Of a stretch of DNA of 64,000 nt, positions 54,410 to 64,000 are shown in pieces. This stretch comes from Brachypterus glaber (Eukaryota; Arthropoda; Insecta; Coleoptera; Kateretidae). The stretch lies in assembly GCA_958510825.1 (NCBI GenBank), contig OY294051.1, positions 4,868,353-4,932,352 of the forward strand, given 5' to 3'. How positions within the stretch are numbered: the first letter of the stretch is position 1; the number at the start of each line of letters is the position of its first letter. A program made the translations under genes and the position numbers. The notes below the pieces were generated by a model. That model was not told the DNA's origin. It ran no database searches and saw nothing but the letters and a program-made list of their open reading frames with translations.

Positions 54410-55435
54410 ATCTCAAAAAAAAACGAGCTGATCGAGAAAAACGGAAAAAGGTTCCGAAATCAGCTCATCAAATATAGCCAGATGCAACTAAAACTCCGGA
54501 AAATAAAAAAAAATCCTTTTTTGTAGAGCAGTGTTTTCATTAAAACCACTTTTCAATTGACATCGTCAGCACAAAAGGTTGCTAGGCAATTATTTTTTTT
54601 ATAGAATTAATATAAACAATAAAATCACGATTTTGTTCTGCCAACTGGCAATGATTTTCTATTTTCTTCGGAAATAAAAAAAAAACTCAGATTTCTTACA
54701 TGCGTTTCTAACAGTACTAACATGCGTACCTATATCGCATGCAGTATTTCATTTAAACGGTATTTGCTTTTGCATAATTTACGGTAACAGTAAAAGTTGC
54801 AGAAATTTAGAACAATATGAGACTAGTCAGGTTAGGGGGACACTTATCCCTTTTGTTTTAACTCATTGTTTTCTTATTTACTTTTATGTAATTGACTGAA
54901 CAGCTTTTACATATCATGATTCTTTTTCAAAATATTTTCAATTTTATAAAACTTTTTTCCATTACAATTTTATGTATGTGGATGTATATTTTGTCCACTT
55001 TTCAATTTATATTAGTTACGATAATTCTAAATTATAAACAACTTAAACGAACAAAACCCAACTAATTTTAACGGTCAAATTCTAATCTAAGAAAACAAAC
55101 GAAAGAGACCAAGATAAACTTGAATTATTTTATCAAGGTTAACGTATACAAATTCCGAAATTTTAGAAAAACTGCAGCTAAATTATTTATTTTGCTGTGA
55201 AGTACTGGTGTTTTTTTAATACTTAAATAATTTTAACCAACCTAAAAATTTTAAATAATGGTAAGTATCACATTTTCGACATTCGCTTATATACGAAATA
55301 AGTCACTTTCCGTACAAGTTATGTTATATACTACACTGATAAAAATATTTTTAAAAATATTGCCAATGTTATGTGTTTTCCAGCACACACGCGATGTTAT
55401 AATTTTTCACCACACACGCGCCGGGTTAAGGGCAT
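54410..55435. other. Non-coding stretch
   Basis: No repeat family or credible gene. The 67-codon frame at 55258 runs into the MITE and is not supported. Confidence 0.5.
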
Positions 55436-55578
55436 ATCCACAGGCTCGCATAAGTACTTAATACATAAGAATGCGATGCCGTGATTGGCTTGATGTGCCG
55501 CCATGTATCTTGTAAGCCAATCACGGCATCGCATTCTTATGTTTTATGTTCTTATGCAAGCTTTTGGATGGGCCTTTA
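55436..55578. mobile_element. TTAA-flanked hairpin MITE, copy 4
   Basis: TTAA at 55436-55439, then GGGCATATCCACAGGCTCGC. Arms contain CATAAGAATGCGATGCCGTG and CACGGCATCGCATTCTTATG, and the loop is GATGTGCCGCCATGTATCTT. The right end GGATGGGCC is followed by TTTA (one base changed from TTAA). Confidence 0.88.
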
Positions 55579-55825
55579 CATATTAAGATATGTTTATGTT
55601 AAAATAAATATAACACTATAATTCTAATACTATATTACAACATATCTTAATCTGCCTTATGGAAATTTCAAAATAAACTCAGCAAAATATTATATTGCAG
55701 TTTTCGCTAGATATTTACATTTTAACGGACTTAACATTTATATAGGTATGCTGATTTTATTACATTGTATTGCTATTGTTTTCCATTTCCTACAAGGACT
55801 AGTTGTCTGTGAAACTGTTTAGAAA

Positions 55826-56311
55826 TTACCTGAAAATTTATTGAAAATTGAATATTTGTACACTGAACTACACTGAAAAACTATCGAGTTAAATTCGGAA
55901 ATAGTTATTTATGGTACTAGTGGGTAAAGTAAGATATTGCCCATGAGAAAATTAACCTGGCGAGGCGTCAGCCAAGCAGGTTAATTTTCGAGAGGGCAAT
56001 ATCGGTTTACCCACTAGTACCATAAATAACTATTTCCGCATTTAACTCGATAGTTTTTCAGTGTACAAATACTCAATTTTCAATAAATTTTCATACAAGG
56101 TTTTATCCAATAAATAGCTTAAGAATTCATATTTTTATTAAAAATTTTAATGACATTTACAAGAAAATAATTTGAGAAGTGACAGTTGAGTGGGTAAAAT
56201 AAATAATTATCCACCCAATAAAGTAAAAGCCACGCGGGGGTTATTATTGAGTTTACCTATTTAAAATAAGGCTGGTAATTGTCTCATTATATGTATGTAT
56301 TGGATAAAAAC
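55826..56311 (-). mobile_element. Hairpin element family D, copy 2, in an extended palindrome
   Basis: The core hairpin 55900-56034 opens AATAGTTATTTATGGTACTA and closes with its complement. Inside, GTAAGATATTGCCCATGAG pairs with the GAGGGCAATATCGGTTTAC side. TTTTATCCAATA at 56101 and TATTGGATAAAA at 56299 bracket the body. Unusually the pairing extends beyond the core: CACTGAAAAACTATCGAG on the left matches CTCGATAGTTTTTCAGTG on the right, out to about 55830 and 56090. Confidence 0.8.
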
Positions 56312-56820
56312 ATTTTTCTGGTCTCTGCAAGCGAAAATGTGGTAAGGGCAACAACACCACAGAAAAAACTTAGATTTTAAGGGTCTGGTATCAGCTTATA
56401 ATCACAAAAATCTGGCTTTTTGCCCTTTTTTAGTTTCTTGTTCGTATACTATTATAATATTATTATATTATATGATAATATTTTATGCATAATCTAGAGT
56501 TAAATTAACATATCTAAATAAAAAAAAAACAAACTTTATTTAAACCTTTTACAATAATAATTTTTTTCCACGACCAAGACTAAAACCTAATTTTACGCTT
56601 TCATTTTCGGGAATAAACTTGCCGTTTTTCTCCCAAGGGAATAAAAATCACGGCAACCTTGATAATACTCGATAATATTAAAATATTATACTAACTATGT
56701 ACTTTGCTGGTTCAAAAATTAGGTTTGGTGGTGTTTTGTAATAAATTAGCGATTCAAACCAATTTATTTGATTTTAACAAAGAAAACCTTTAAAATAACA
56801 TTGTTATAACAATTTATACT
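56312..56820. other. AT-rich stretch with one isolated TATACTATT end
   Basis: TCAGCTTATAATCAC at 56391-56405 and GTATACTATTATAATATT at 56445 recall family A/E ends, but no hairpin can be drawn. Confidence 0.4.
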
Positions 56821-57138
56821 TAACTTAAAATTTATCATCTTCGTCCATTTTTTTGACGTTTGTGTCAACCATATTAAAAAGCAATTGAAATCGCGATAGC
56901 CATGAAACTGACTTTTCGCAATTTACAGGCATCTTGATTAAATTACGAAAATAAAACAACCGATTTTAGACGCGTGGTTTTTAATTTTAATTTTAACTAC
57001 CTGCCTAAATTATGTTTAGTCCTGCAAAAAATAGTGTATATACCTCAGGACTAAACTTGGCTCGCTACGCTCGCTCAGGGAACTAATGCAGCGGGACTAA
57101 AACAGCCAGTTTAGTCACTTGGTATATAAATAACTATT
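56821..57138 (+). mobile_element. Hairpin element family E, copy 1
   Basis: The body (GGCATCTTGATTAAATTACG, then ACCGATTTTAGACGCGTGG) is followed by the hairpin 57030-57138. It opens AATAGTGTATATACCTCAGG, carries a CGCTACGCTCGCTCAGGG centre, and closes TTGGTATATAAATAACTATT. A further GGGACTAAAACGC / AGTCCC hairpin lies just beyond, to about 57200. Confidence 0.65.
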
Positions 57139-57339
57139 TTGCACGGCCGGGACTAAAACGCTATTTTAGTCCCTCTTTTGTGGGGCTAAACCTACTGTTT
57201 TACTCCCGCATTTTTATCATGTTATTCATGACAGCTAGATAATTTTTTCTGATTTGGATGGCAAATCAATAATATCCTCAGCTGCCTGTTTCTCAATAAC
57301 CACCATATAAATAAATAATTATTTCAAAAAATCCATATT

Positions 57340-57674
57340 TTTTTTACTTTTTCTTAAAAGCTGTCTAAAATATGTTCTAGCCGTGTGCCACCTTTAAAAT
57401 ACTACGGCCATATTGAAAAAAAAAAGAATAACGCAAACCTGTCATTTCGTGATTCATGGATATCTTGGTTTAATTTTAAAAGAAATCGCAAAAATGGATA
57501 GCTGGTTTTGAATAAATGTTTTAATTTAAATATTATGTAGAATCAGTTGTCTGTCGTGCAAAAAATAGTGTATATACCTCAGGAGTAAACTGCCACGCTT
57601 CGCTTCGCTCGGGAAACATTCATGCTGCGGGACTAAAACAACCAGTTTACTCGCTTAAAATATAAATAACTATT
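57340..57674 (+). mobile_element. Hairpin element family E, copy 2
   Basis: A tandem, diverged repeat of copy 1: GGATATCTTGGTTTAATTTT, AATGGATAGCTGG, then the hairpin 57564-57674, AATAGTGTATATACCTCAGG ... AAAATATAAATAACTATT with GCTTCGCTTCGCTCGGG at the centre. Confidence 0.65.
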
Positions 57675-58133
57675 ATCGTCAAGGCTATCGCGAAAAAAAT
57701 TCTTACTCCCTTCGACGCCCCTACCCCACCCAGATTTTTACCAAAGATAATCCCAGACTTGGATAAGAAACCAAATTTAAAGTCAAGGACTTTTTGAGAC
57801 AGGCTGGCAGATCGACTGTTAAACATACAGGCCAATAGACAGACCGACAGTCGGAAAAAAACTACAGAAAACCACTTTTTTACATATAAGACGTAGAGAT
57901 TATTCCACTTTCTTTACTAACACTGGACTTTCCTGGGAAAAGTGATAGTGGGCAAGTCGAAACCGAGATCTACAAGTATCTTTAAATTAAGACAATTTAA
58001 TGTATTCGATTAAAATCAGAATTTTAATTATAAAACTGTTTTTAATTAAGCCATTTATAATCTATAGATACCTATATACTTGCAAAAAGAGAATAGAATA
58101 TTGGTAAACCTGTGCTAAGATGCTAAAAGGGAA
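57675..58133. other. Non-coding stretch
   Basis: GACAGACCGACAG near 57839 followed by CCACTTTTTTACATATAAG recalls the segment at 26135-26175. Otherwise nothing. Confidence 0.4.
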
Positions 58134-58590
58134 TACAGTGCGTGTCCAAAGTCCGCCCTCCCCCTTTAGATTTGTACGGCTTAAGATATCAACTTAAAAT
58201 TTAAAATGCGTAGATAACATAACCCGATTATTTTATTAGTATTGATTTAAAATATTTAGGCTTATAATAGGGGCTGGGGGACAAAAGGGAATATTTTTTT
58301 AATGGAAATGGGAGTCCTGATACATCATTTTAAAACTTATCAAATTCTCTTTTTGACCATATAGTTTTAAATTTTTTTAATTCTTTGTTTTTCGAGAGTG
58401 TTGAATTTTTAACTTTTATATTAAAACCGCGATTTTCTTTTTTTTTTTTTTAATCTTCATTTATGTCATTTAAAATTAGTTTAAATGTATAATTTACTTT
58501 TATTTATCATAAAATTAATTATTAAACAAAAATTGTTTGATTTTTTTAAGAAATTTTGAAAAAATTCCCATTTCCAACACCTTTTTGGCA
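58134..58590 (+). mobile_element. Distant relative of mariner-type MITE G, truncated
   Basis: It starts TACAGTGCGTGTCCAAAGTC, then CCCTCCCCCTTTAG and ATGATGTATCAGG-type blocks in G order (GATACATCATTTTAAAACTT). The right half and terminal repeat are lost near 58590. Confidence 0.55.
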
Positions 58591-58871
58591 TGAAACGGAA
58601 GGGGCAAAATGGCGGTCGCCGAATAGGATTGATAGCTAAAGTGTCAAATAATACGGGTATTTTATCCATATATTTTTATGTTCCCTAGTTTATCCCATTT
58701 CGCCTTCCCAGCACAAAAATAGTAAATGTTTTGATTAAAGTGTTGGAATCTATGAATGATGGCTTGTAAGTGCGGCAGCATTTACTATTATCAAGTAAAC
58801 ATGTATATTAACTTTGTCAGTTAATAATTACACAAACCAATCATCTGGATGGGAGTAATATATTAAAATAG

Positions 58872-61180
58872 AATAGTATATTCTACAACTACACTTCTGC
58901 TCAAAAATATCGGCCCACCTAAAAAAATACACATTTTTGAATGCAAATATCTCCAAAACTATTTAATGGATTTATTCGATCTTTTTTTTATTTTGAAGCT
59001 TGAACTTTTAGCTCTTACTTACTGGAATAAAAATTATCAAACATCTTTTTTTATACCGGCAGCAATGAAAAGTACACAGCTATGTTTTTTTACTGCACCT
59101 TTCGATATGCGCATGGTTCGCCACTGCATATTTTTTTACAATTTAATTAATTGATTTTATAGCCTAATTAAATGGAAGTAATCTCTTTTTAAATTTTTTA
59201 ATTTTCCTTTTCTCGTTTAGGAGATATAAGGTTTTTTCTAAAAATTTACATTTTTGCAAGTAACAAAAAAACTACGCAATGGATTTAATTGATTTTTTTT
59301 TAATTTGAAGCTTAAATCGTAAACTTTTATTTATTTAATTTAGGTTTCTGTTGGAAACATGTTTAAACTGAGTTTACATTGCTTAAATAGTCATGTTTTT
59401 TTTACTCGATCTTTTTTGTTGCAATTTAAACACAAACTCAAATCTTTCCATAAGTTTTAAAACTTATTCTAATAGCCACACTTATTGTGACTGATTCCGT
59501 CTTTTATTTTTTATCATAAGTCTTCTCATTTAGGAGAAATTATGTTTTTTTGGTAAATAAGGACTTTTTAAGTGGTGGGCTAGTGCCACCCCTGTAACTA
59601 ACTTTTTTATGATTGACAAGACATATATGCCTCAAAACGCAGTCTGAGCTGGGAACCAAAAAGTTGCTAACGCAGAAAACGTGTTAATTAAATGTATTTA
59701 TTTAAGCTAAAGTTATAGAAGTGCAATAGATCTTTATATTCTATCGACGCTTTTCCGTCATATACAGTTTTACAGGGGTGGCACTAGCCCACTGATTAAA
59801 AAGTCACTTTTTCCGAAAAACTTTAATTTCTCCTAAATGAGAAGACTTATGATAAAAAATAAAAGAAGGAATCAGTCACAATAAGTGTGGCTTTTAGAAT
59901 AAGTTTTAAAACTTATGGAAACATTTGAGTTTGTGGTTAAATTGCATCAAAAAAGATTGGGTAAAAAAACATGACTATTTAAGCAATGTAAACCCAGTTT
60001 AAACATGTTTGCACCAGAAACTTAAATTAAATAAATAAAAGTTAAGGACTTAAGCTTCAAATTAAAAAATAAATCAATTAAATCCACTGTGTAGTTTTTT
60101 TGTTATTTGCAAAAATGTTTATTTTCAGAAAAAACCGTATATCTCCTAAACGAGAAAAGGAAAATTAAAAAGTTAAAAAAGAAATTACTCCCATTTAATT
60201 GGCCTATAAAATCAATTAATTAAATTGTAAAAAAATATGCAGTGGCAAACCGTGCGCATATCGAAAGAAGCAGTAAAAAAACATAGCTGTGTAATTTTCA
60301 TTGCTGCCGGTTTAAAAAAAGATTTTTGATAATTTTTATTCCAGTAATTAAGAGCTAAAAGTTCAAGCTTTAAAATAAAAAAAAGGTCAAATAAATCTAT
60401 TAAATAGTTTTGGAGTTATTAGCATTTGAAAATGTGTATTTTTTTAGGTGGGCCGATATTTTTGAGCAGAAGTGTAGTATGGAATGGACAATATTCCGCG
60501 CGAAAGGAAAGTTTGTCATACGAGCCAGCAGGCAAGTATGACGGTCCCGCGAGCGAGAAATGAGAATTTCATACGTGTTGTAGACTATACTTTTTCTTCG
60601 ACTGCAAATATGAACCACTGTATGGCTTTAAACTGCGGACAAGGTTAAAAACAATGTTTTTTGTGACTCGACATTGCAAATGCAACAAAACTCATATTTT
60701 TAAATAAAGCAATTAATGTTATTTAATAATTTTATCAAATCAGTACTTAAAAAAAAATGCTATTTAATTTTAGCACATATTTACAAATTATAATGCAAAA
60801 ATTGAAGGTTATATCAGATTGTTGTGACAGATATCAGGTTTAAATATTTAACAATAGATGGAACAGTTTTAATTTTTTGAAATAAATTGATAAAAAAACT
60901 AATAAACTTTATGTAATTTTAACGTAAAACTTTAAATTGCATTAAATTATTCAATATTTCATGGTAAAATAAATATATTTTTGCTAATTTTGCTACAGTT
61001 TTCTTTACTTATATAAACAAGAGATGGCAGTACATGTGTTCATTCTAACACTTGATAGGGAATATTCATACCGTATCTAGAGCTAGAATGGATTCATTCT
61101 GTGTTTGAAAAGTGTGTGTATTTGCTTACATTCTAAAGCAGTCTTAGAAAAATACTTTTAGACTTCTAAATTAATAAAGA
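58872..61180 (-). mobile_element. Hairpin element family H, copy 2, split by a 1.58-kb palindrome
   Basis: AATAGTATATTCTACAAC at 58872-58889 is the outer arm. Its continuation GTATGGAATGGACAATATTC resumes at 60477. The other arm GAATTTCATACGTGTTGTAG then ACTATAC ends near 60590. The body then runs right (CGACTGCAAATATGAACC, GTGACTCGACATTGCAAATG, CAATTTTTGCATTATAATTTG in complement) to about 61170 where TTTGCTTACATTCTAAAG matches 17950. This copy has no 436-bp array, so it is a related empty site for that array. Confidence 0.7.
58892..60474. mobile_element. 1.58-kb long-arm palindrome, Tc1/mariner type
   Basis: Ends CACTTCTGCTCAAAAATATC and GATATTTTTGAGCAGAAGTG, TA on both sides (58890-58891, 60475-60476). 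The arms are about 700 bp each: left 58892-59600, right 59770-60474, reaching GGGCTAGTGCCACCCCTGTA / TACAGGGGTGGCACTAGCCC-type inner edges, with about 170 bp between. Arms differ by scattered substitutions. The frames inside are short and not gene-like. Confidence 0.92.
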
Positions 61181-61385
61181 AGGAAAAAGGTGACTTCTAC
61201 AAATAAAATAGGTTATCTTTTTGTTATTTTTTTTATAAAAAAAAAAACAAAAAATTAGATAACAGTGTTGAAGGTAGCAGGTTATTTCTCACACTCTGTT
61301 TTAGTTCTGGCTTCTTGCTATGAACTTTGCTTTGAAAGTACCACTTTATATGCTGTGCGTGTAGCATAATCTAATATTTTTTATA

Positions 61386-61614
61386 TCTATTATAATATCA
61401 TTTTATCCACGGCCGTGATTAATAGGCCTATTAATCACGGGTGTGTAAAAATAAACCGTTTACGCTTCAAAACAGCCGTGGGTAAAGTATAGTATTCTAC
61501 TCGTGTATAATAGCTATTAATCATTCGGGTGATAAGGCCACTCGCCTATCGGCTCGTGTCCCGTAATTCACCCTCATTGATTAATAGCTAATACTCATTG
61601 AATAATATACTATT
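61386..61614 (-). mobile_element. Hairpin cluster family N
   Basis: The first hairpin: CCGTGATTAATAGGCCTATT then AATCACGGG near 61413-61441. The second: AATAGCTATTAATCATTCGG with the arm CATTGATTAATAGCTAATAC, inner GGCCACTCGCCTATCGGCTC. It ends CAATGAG-side TGAATAATATACTATT at 61614, again the AATAGT rule. Confidence 0.6.
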
Positions 61615-62654
61615 ATCGTTATTGAGGAGTAACTTTTCAGGAATTTCATATTCATTATTTGACTAAAGATATGTTATAGGATCATTTAGATGCACCTTAT
61701 TTTTAATAATTTATTCAAATTTATCATCCTCAACAATGTGTGAAAAAAATTCAGGTATGCATATTTGAATACTTCCCTCAAATGCAAAAATCCCCTACCT
61801 AAAAAAAATTAATAATCATCTATTTATCCTTTACGAATGATACAAAATTTAAGAGCTTTATTATATATAAAAACAAAACCTAATAGTTTAGGAAAACTGG
61901 TTTTTGTTATTCTGGGTAAATTAACTTACATTTTATTTTATATTTTATTAATTTTAGTAACTCAAATACAACTAAAGATGAGCATTGACGGAATCTAATT
62001 CTTAAACAATTTAAATGGCCGTATTTGTGACAGGCTTATTTTCGATATGGCTACATATATTTTACTTTCAATAAGTTTAATTATATATTATGTAAAATTT
62101 TTTAACTAGATACAGGCAGCATGCTAATAGCGCTGCTGAGTGGACTTGTCCCACCCCACCTTGTCGATAAGCCGGCCCAAGCGTTGTTACACTGTTGCCA
62201 CTTTTAGGGTTGTCTTAAAATTAAGCAAGTAGTGTGAGATTGAGAAACTTTGACAAAGTTATTAGAAGGAACGAGGTCTCGTGAGGAGAACCTGGGGTCA
62301 GATAAAAACAATTTTTTTTCGGAATTTTTTGGTTTAAATTTTCATCGAAAAATAAAAAAAAATGGCAGATCCATATGGGGTTCTTTTAGATGCCGAGAAA
62401 TTACCATGTAAACTTTACAGGTTATAATTATAAATCATGTGGCATTATTTATTTTTATAGAACGTTGAGACTAAGTAACAAATTGTGTAAGTTCGTGAAA
62501 GATTAAATATTGTGATAAGAAATGCTCCCGTGGACTTGGAAAATGAAATTATTATAAATTAGCGCATAAAAATCAGGTTATTTATATCGCTGCTATTCGC
62601 ATAAGAATCTTGATTTTTACAATCTAAATAGGGGAAACTGATGGATTTTGTTAA
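61615..62654. other. Non-coding stretch
   Basis: No recognised feature. 62130-62300 is less AT-rich (GACTTGTCCCACCCCACCTT) but has no open frame. Confidence 0.5.
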
Positions 62655-62696
62655 AAAACTCTTCTTCTTCTTCTTCTTCTTCTTCTTCTTCTTCTC
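62655..62696. repeat. (CTT)n microsatellite
   Basis: About twelve CTT units immediately before the family I copy. Confidence 0.95.
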
Positions 62697-62719
62697 TTGC
62701 GAATTTTGTCAGAAAAATA

Positions 62720-63451
62720 CAGCCTGTTCCAGAACTCGCGTACCGAAATTTAAGAGGTGATTCTACATCCAAAAATATGAAAAAAAGTTTCTATAAAGGT
62801 TGGTCCGGAAATGAGCCCTAAGGGAGCTACGGCCCTTCGAAGATGACGTATTGAATGGGGAACAAAAAAAAGCACCAATAAAATTTTAATGCTGCAGGGT
62901 GATTCTTCATTTAAAACTGAGCAAAAAAGTATTATACACCAAAACACCTAAATTTAATATTAAAGGAGTAATAGCCTTTTAAAAAGTAACGTTTTTGGTG
63001 GCACAAAATGTTACTTCCTCTTAATTGCATTTTTTTTTGATAACGGTTGCTCCTACAGTGTTACACTATATGATATTTTATATGTACTTTTACTCTAGAA
63101 ATCTATATTTTTTACAACAAATCCAAAAAACATACACATAGAAAAGTTTGGGGCAAAAATGTTTTAAGCCTCATATATTTTGTCCGTCAGGGCACGCCTC
63201 TGGACAAATTAAAAAAATAAATTAACATAAACTTATTGCCCTTATTAATACTAGTATACATGCAAAAGCTCGCCGCTCTAGCTTAAACGGTACCCGAGTT
63301 ATTAATTAAAAACCTTATTTTTATTACAATTTTAAAGGGCCCTAGATCCCTTAGGGCTCATTTCCGGACCAACCTTTATAGGAACTTTTTTTATATTTTT
63401 GGATCTAGAATCACCTCTTAAATTTTGGCATGCCAGTTATGGATCACCCTG
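62720..63451 (-). mobile_element. Family I mariner-type MITE, full copy 3
   Basis: 732 bp with TA flanks: left CAGCCTGTTCCAGAACTCGC, right CCAGTTATGGATCACCCTG. It is nearly identical over its length to the inverted copy at 30679-31410, including the 65-codon frame, which implies recent movement or gene conversion. Confidence 0.9.
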
Positions 63452-63474
63452 TATCTTCTTAGAAGGTTTAGGGT

Positions 63475-63593
63475 GAAAATTTGAAATTCTAGATGTATAT
63501 TAGGAGCAAACAAGTCATAAAAAAAAACAAACAAAAAAAGCCATCCGGGGTATGCCACGAACCTGCGACCTTTCGGTTGGCAGCCAGTTAGAC
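63475..63593 (-). mobile_element. tRNA-like SINE fragment
   Basis: On the minus strand TCTAACTGGCTGCCAACCGA then AAGGTCGCAGGTTCGTGGCA resembles the D-loop-to-B-box part of a tRNA, with a B box-like GGTTCGTGGCA. It runs into CCCGGATGGC and a T-rich tail with CTAATATACATCTAG. The start is cut off by the MITE at 63594. Confidence 0.5.
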
Positions 63594-63772
63594 TATTATC
63601 CGTGTCTGAATCATACTGCACTGACTCATTTGCGAAAGTGTGCTTAAAAACGAGGATCATACCAATTCGGGTGCGGTTCGCGTAACTCCGTCTGAGGGGA
63701 ATCCCTTATAGGAGAGTAGCATAATACGTTTTAGGTATGAATCACTGCAGTCTAATTCAGGCACGGATAATA
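63594..63772. mobile_element. 179-bp terminal-inverted-repeat MITE
   Basis: Ends TATTATCCGTGTCTGAATCA and GAATTCAGGCACGGATAATA-type complement (right: TCTAATTCAGGCACGGATAA then TA). Inner TACTGCACTGACT and AATCACTGCAGTC continue the pairing. It sits next to, and apparently inside, the tRNA-like fragment. Confidence 0.75.
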
Positions 63773-63802
63773 ACCTCTACACTGTTAAAATTTTTTCATA
63801 AG

Positions 63803-64000
63803 GTTTAGGGGTGATTCAGAAATAAGTTACAAAATTTTAAAGAGTGATTCTAGGTCTAAAAATATGAAAAAAAGTTCATAATGTCAAAAAATCTATGTAA
63901 AAAAAAGTTTGGGGCAAAAAAGTGACATCGCCCCCCATATTAAACCATTTTTTCTATTTTTTTTTATTTCTTAAAAACCTTAAACCAGGATAACATTTTT
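63803..64000 (+). mobile_element. Family I MITE, partial copy cut by the window end
   Basis: GGGGTGATTCAGAAATAAG, then AGAGTGATTCTAGGTC and AAAGTTTGGGGCAAAAAAG follow family I order with an internal deletion. The right part is beyond the window. Confidence 0.65.

Noticed and set aside
1..64000. Endogenous viral genes
   Set aside because: No capsid, polymerase, protease or envelope-like frames were recognised; the reverse transcriptase fragments have LINE, not retroviral, context.

Overview
This window looks like repeat-dense, strongly AT-rich, non-coding DNA from a eukaryote, most likely an insect and perhaps a beetle. That reading rests on the mix of non-LTR retrotransposon remnants, tRNA-headed SINEs, Tc1/mariner-type TA-flanked elements, piggyBac-like TTAA-flanked hairpins and many foldback elements. 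I found no intact host gene, no rRNA, no functional tRNA, no CRISPR array and no viral gene. The organism call is an inference.

Layout. 0-5.5 kb holds three copies of a GTCGGTCTGT-bearing dispersed repeat (family Q). At 5.6-6.0 kb is a broken LINE RNase H/zinc-knuckle tail. A TTAA-flanked hairpin MITE follows at 6.2 kb, with relatives at 43.6, 43.75 and 55.4 kb. 9.2-10.3 kb has an inverted-repeat element, a tRNA-derived SINE and a hairpin element. 11.9-16.4 kb is a nested block of mariner-type MITE pieces (G), two copies of family F, repeat R and a LINE reverse-transcriptase tail. 18.2-20.3 kb is an array of a 436-bp unit (four full copies, one partial and one inverted partial), flanked by an 11-bp direct repeat and lodged inside another element (H). 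20.8-28.6 kb carries many copies of family A. 28.8 kb has a frameshifted transposase helix-turn-helix remnant. 29.6-30.6 kb is a 972-bp inverted-repeat element built of telomere-like AACCCC runs. 30.7-31.4 kb is a 732-bp MITE (family I), copied again in inverted orientation at 62.7 kb. 31.9-33.0 kb is a 5'-truncated LINE with the FADD palm motif. 34.1-35.0 and 48.9-49.7 kb are two inverted copies of family B, which carries a small leader-like ORF. 38.2-39.1 kb is a GC-rich repeat with a PIF/Harbinger-like N-terminal coding remnant. 58.9-60.5 kb is a 1.58-kb palindrome inserted at a TA inside a second copy of element H.

The most striking theme is a group of at least nine otherwise unrelated hairpin families (A, B, C, D, E, H, N, O, T). 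Each finishes on AATAGT-W-rich or its complement ACTATT. In A, B and D the hairpin lies at one end only and sits just outside one of two short inverted repeats. This asymmetric layout resembles non-autonomous Helentron/Helitron2 (HINE-type) elements. It would mean one rolling-circle-like machinery has mobilised most of the repeats here. That is inferred from structure; no Rep/helicase gene is visible in the window.

Nothing here acts as a pathway. The coding remnants are dead mobile-element pieces: three LINE tails, one mariner-type HTH, one Harbinger-like N-terminus and one family-B leader ORF. Two short ORFs near 54 kb and one at 5.5 kb remain unexplained.
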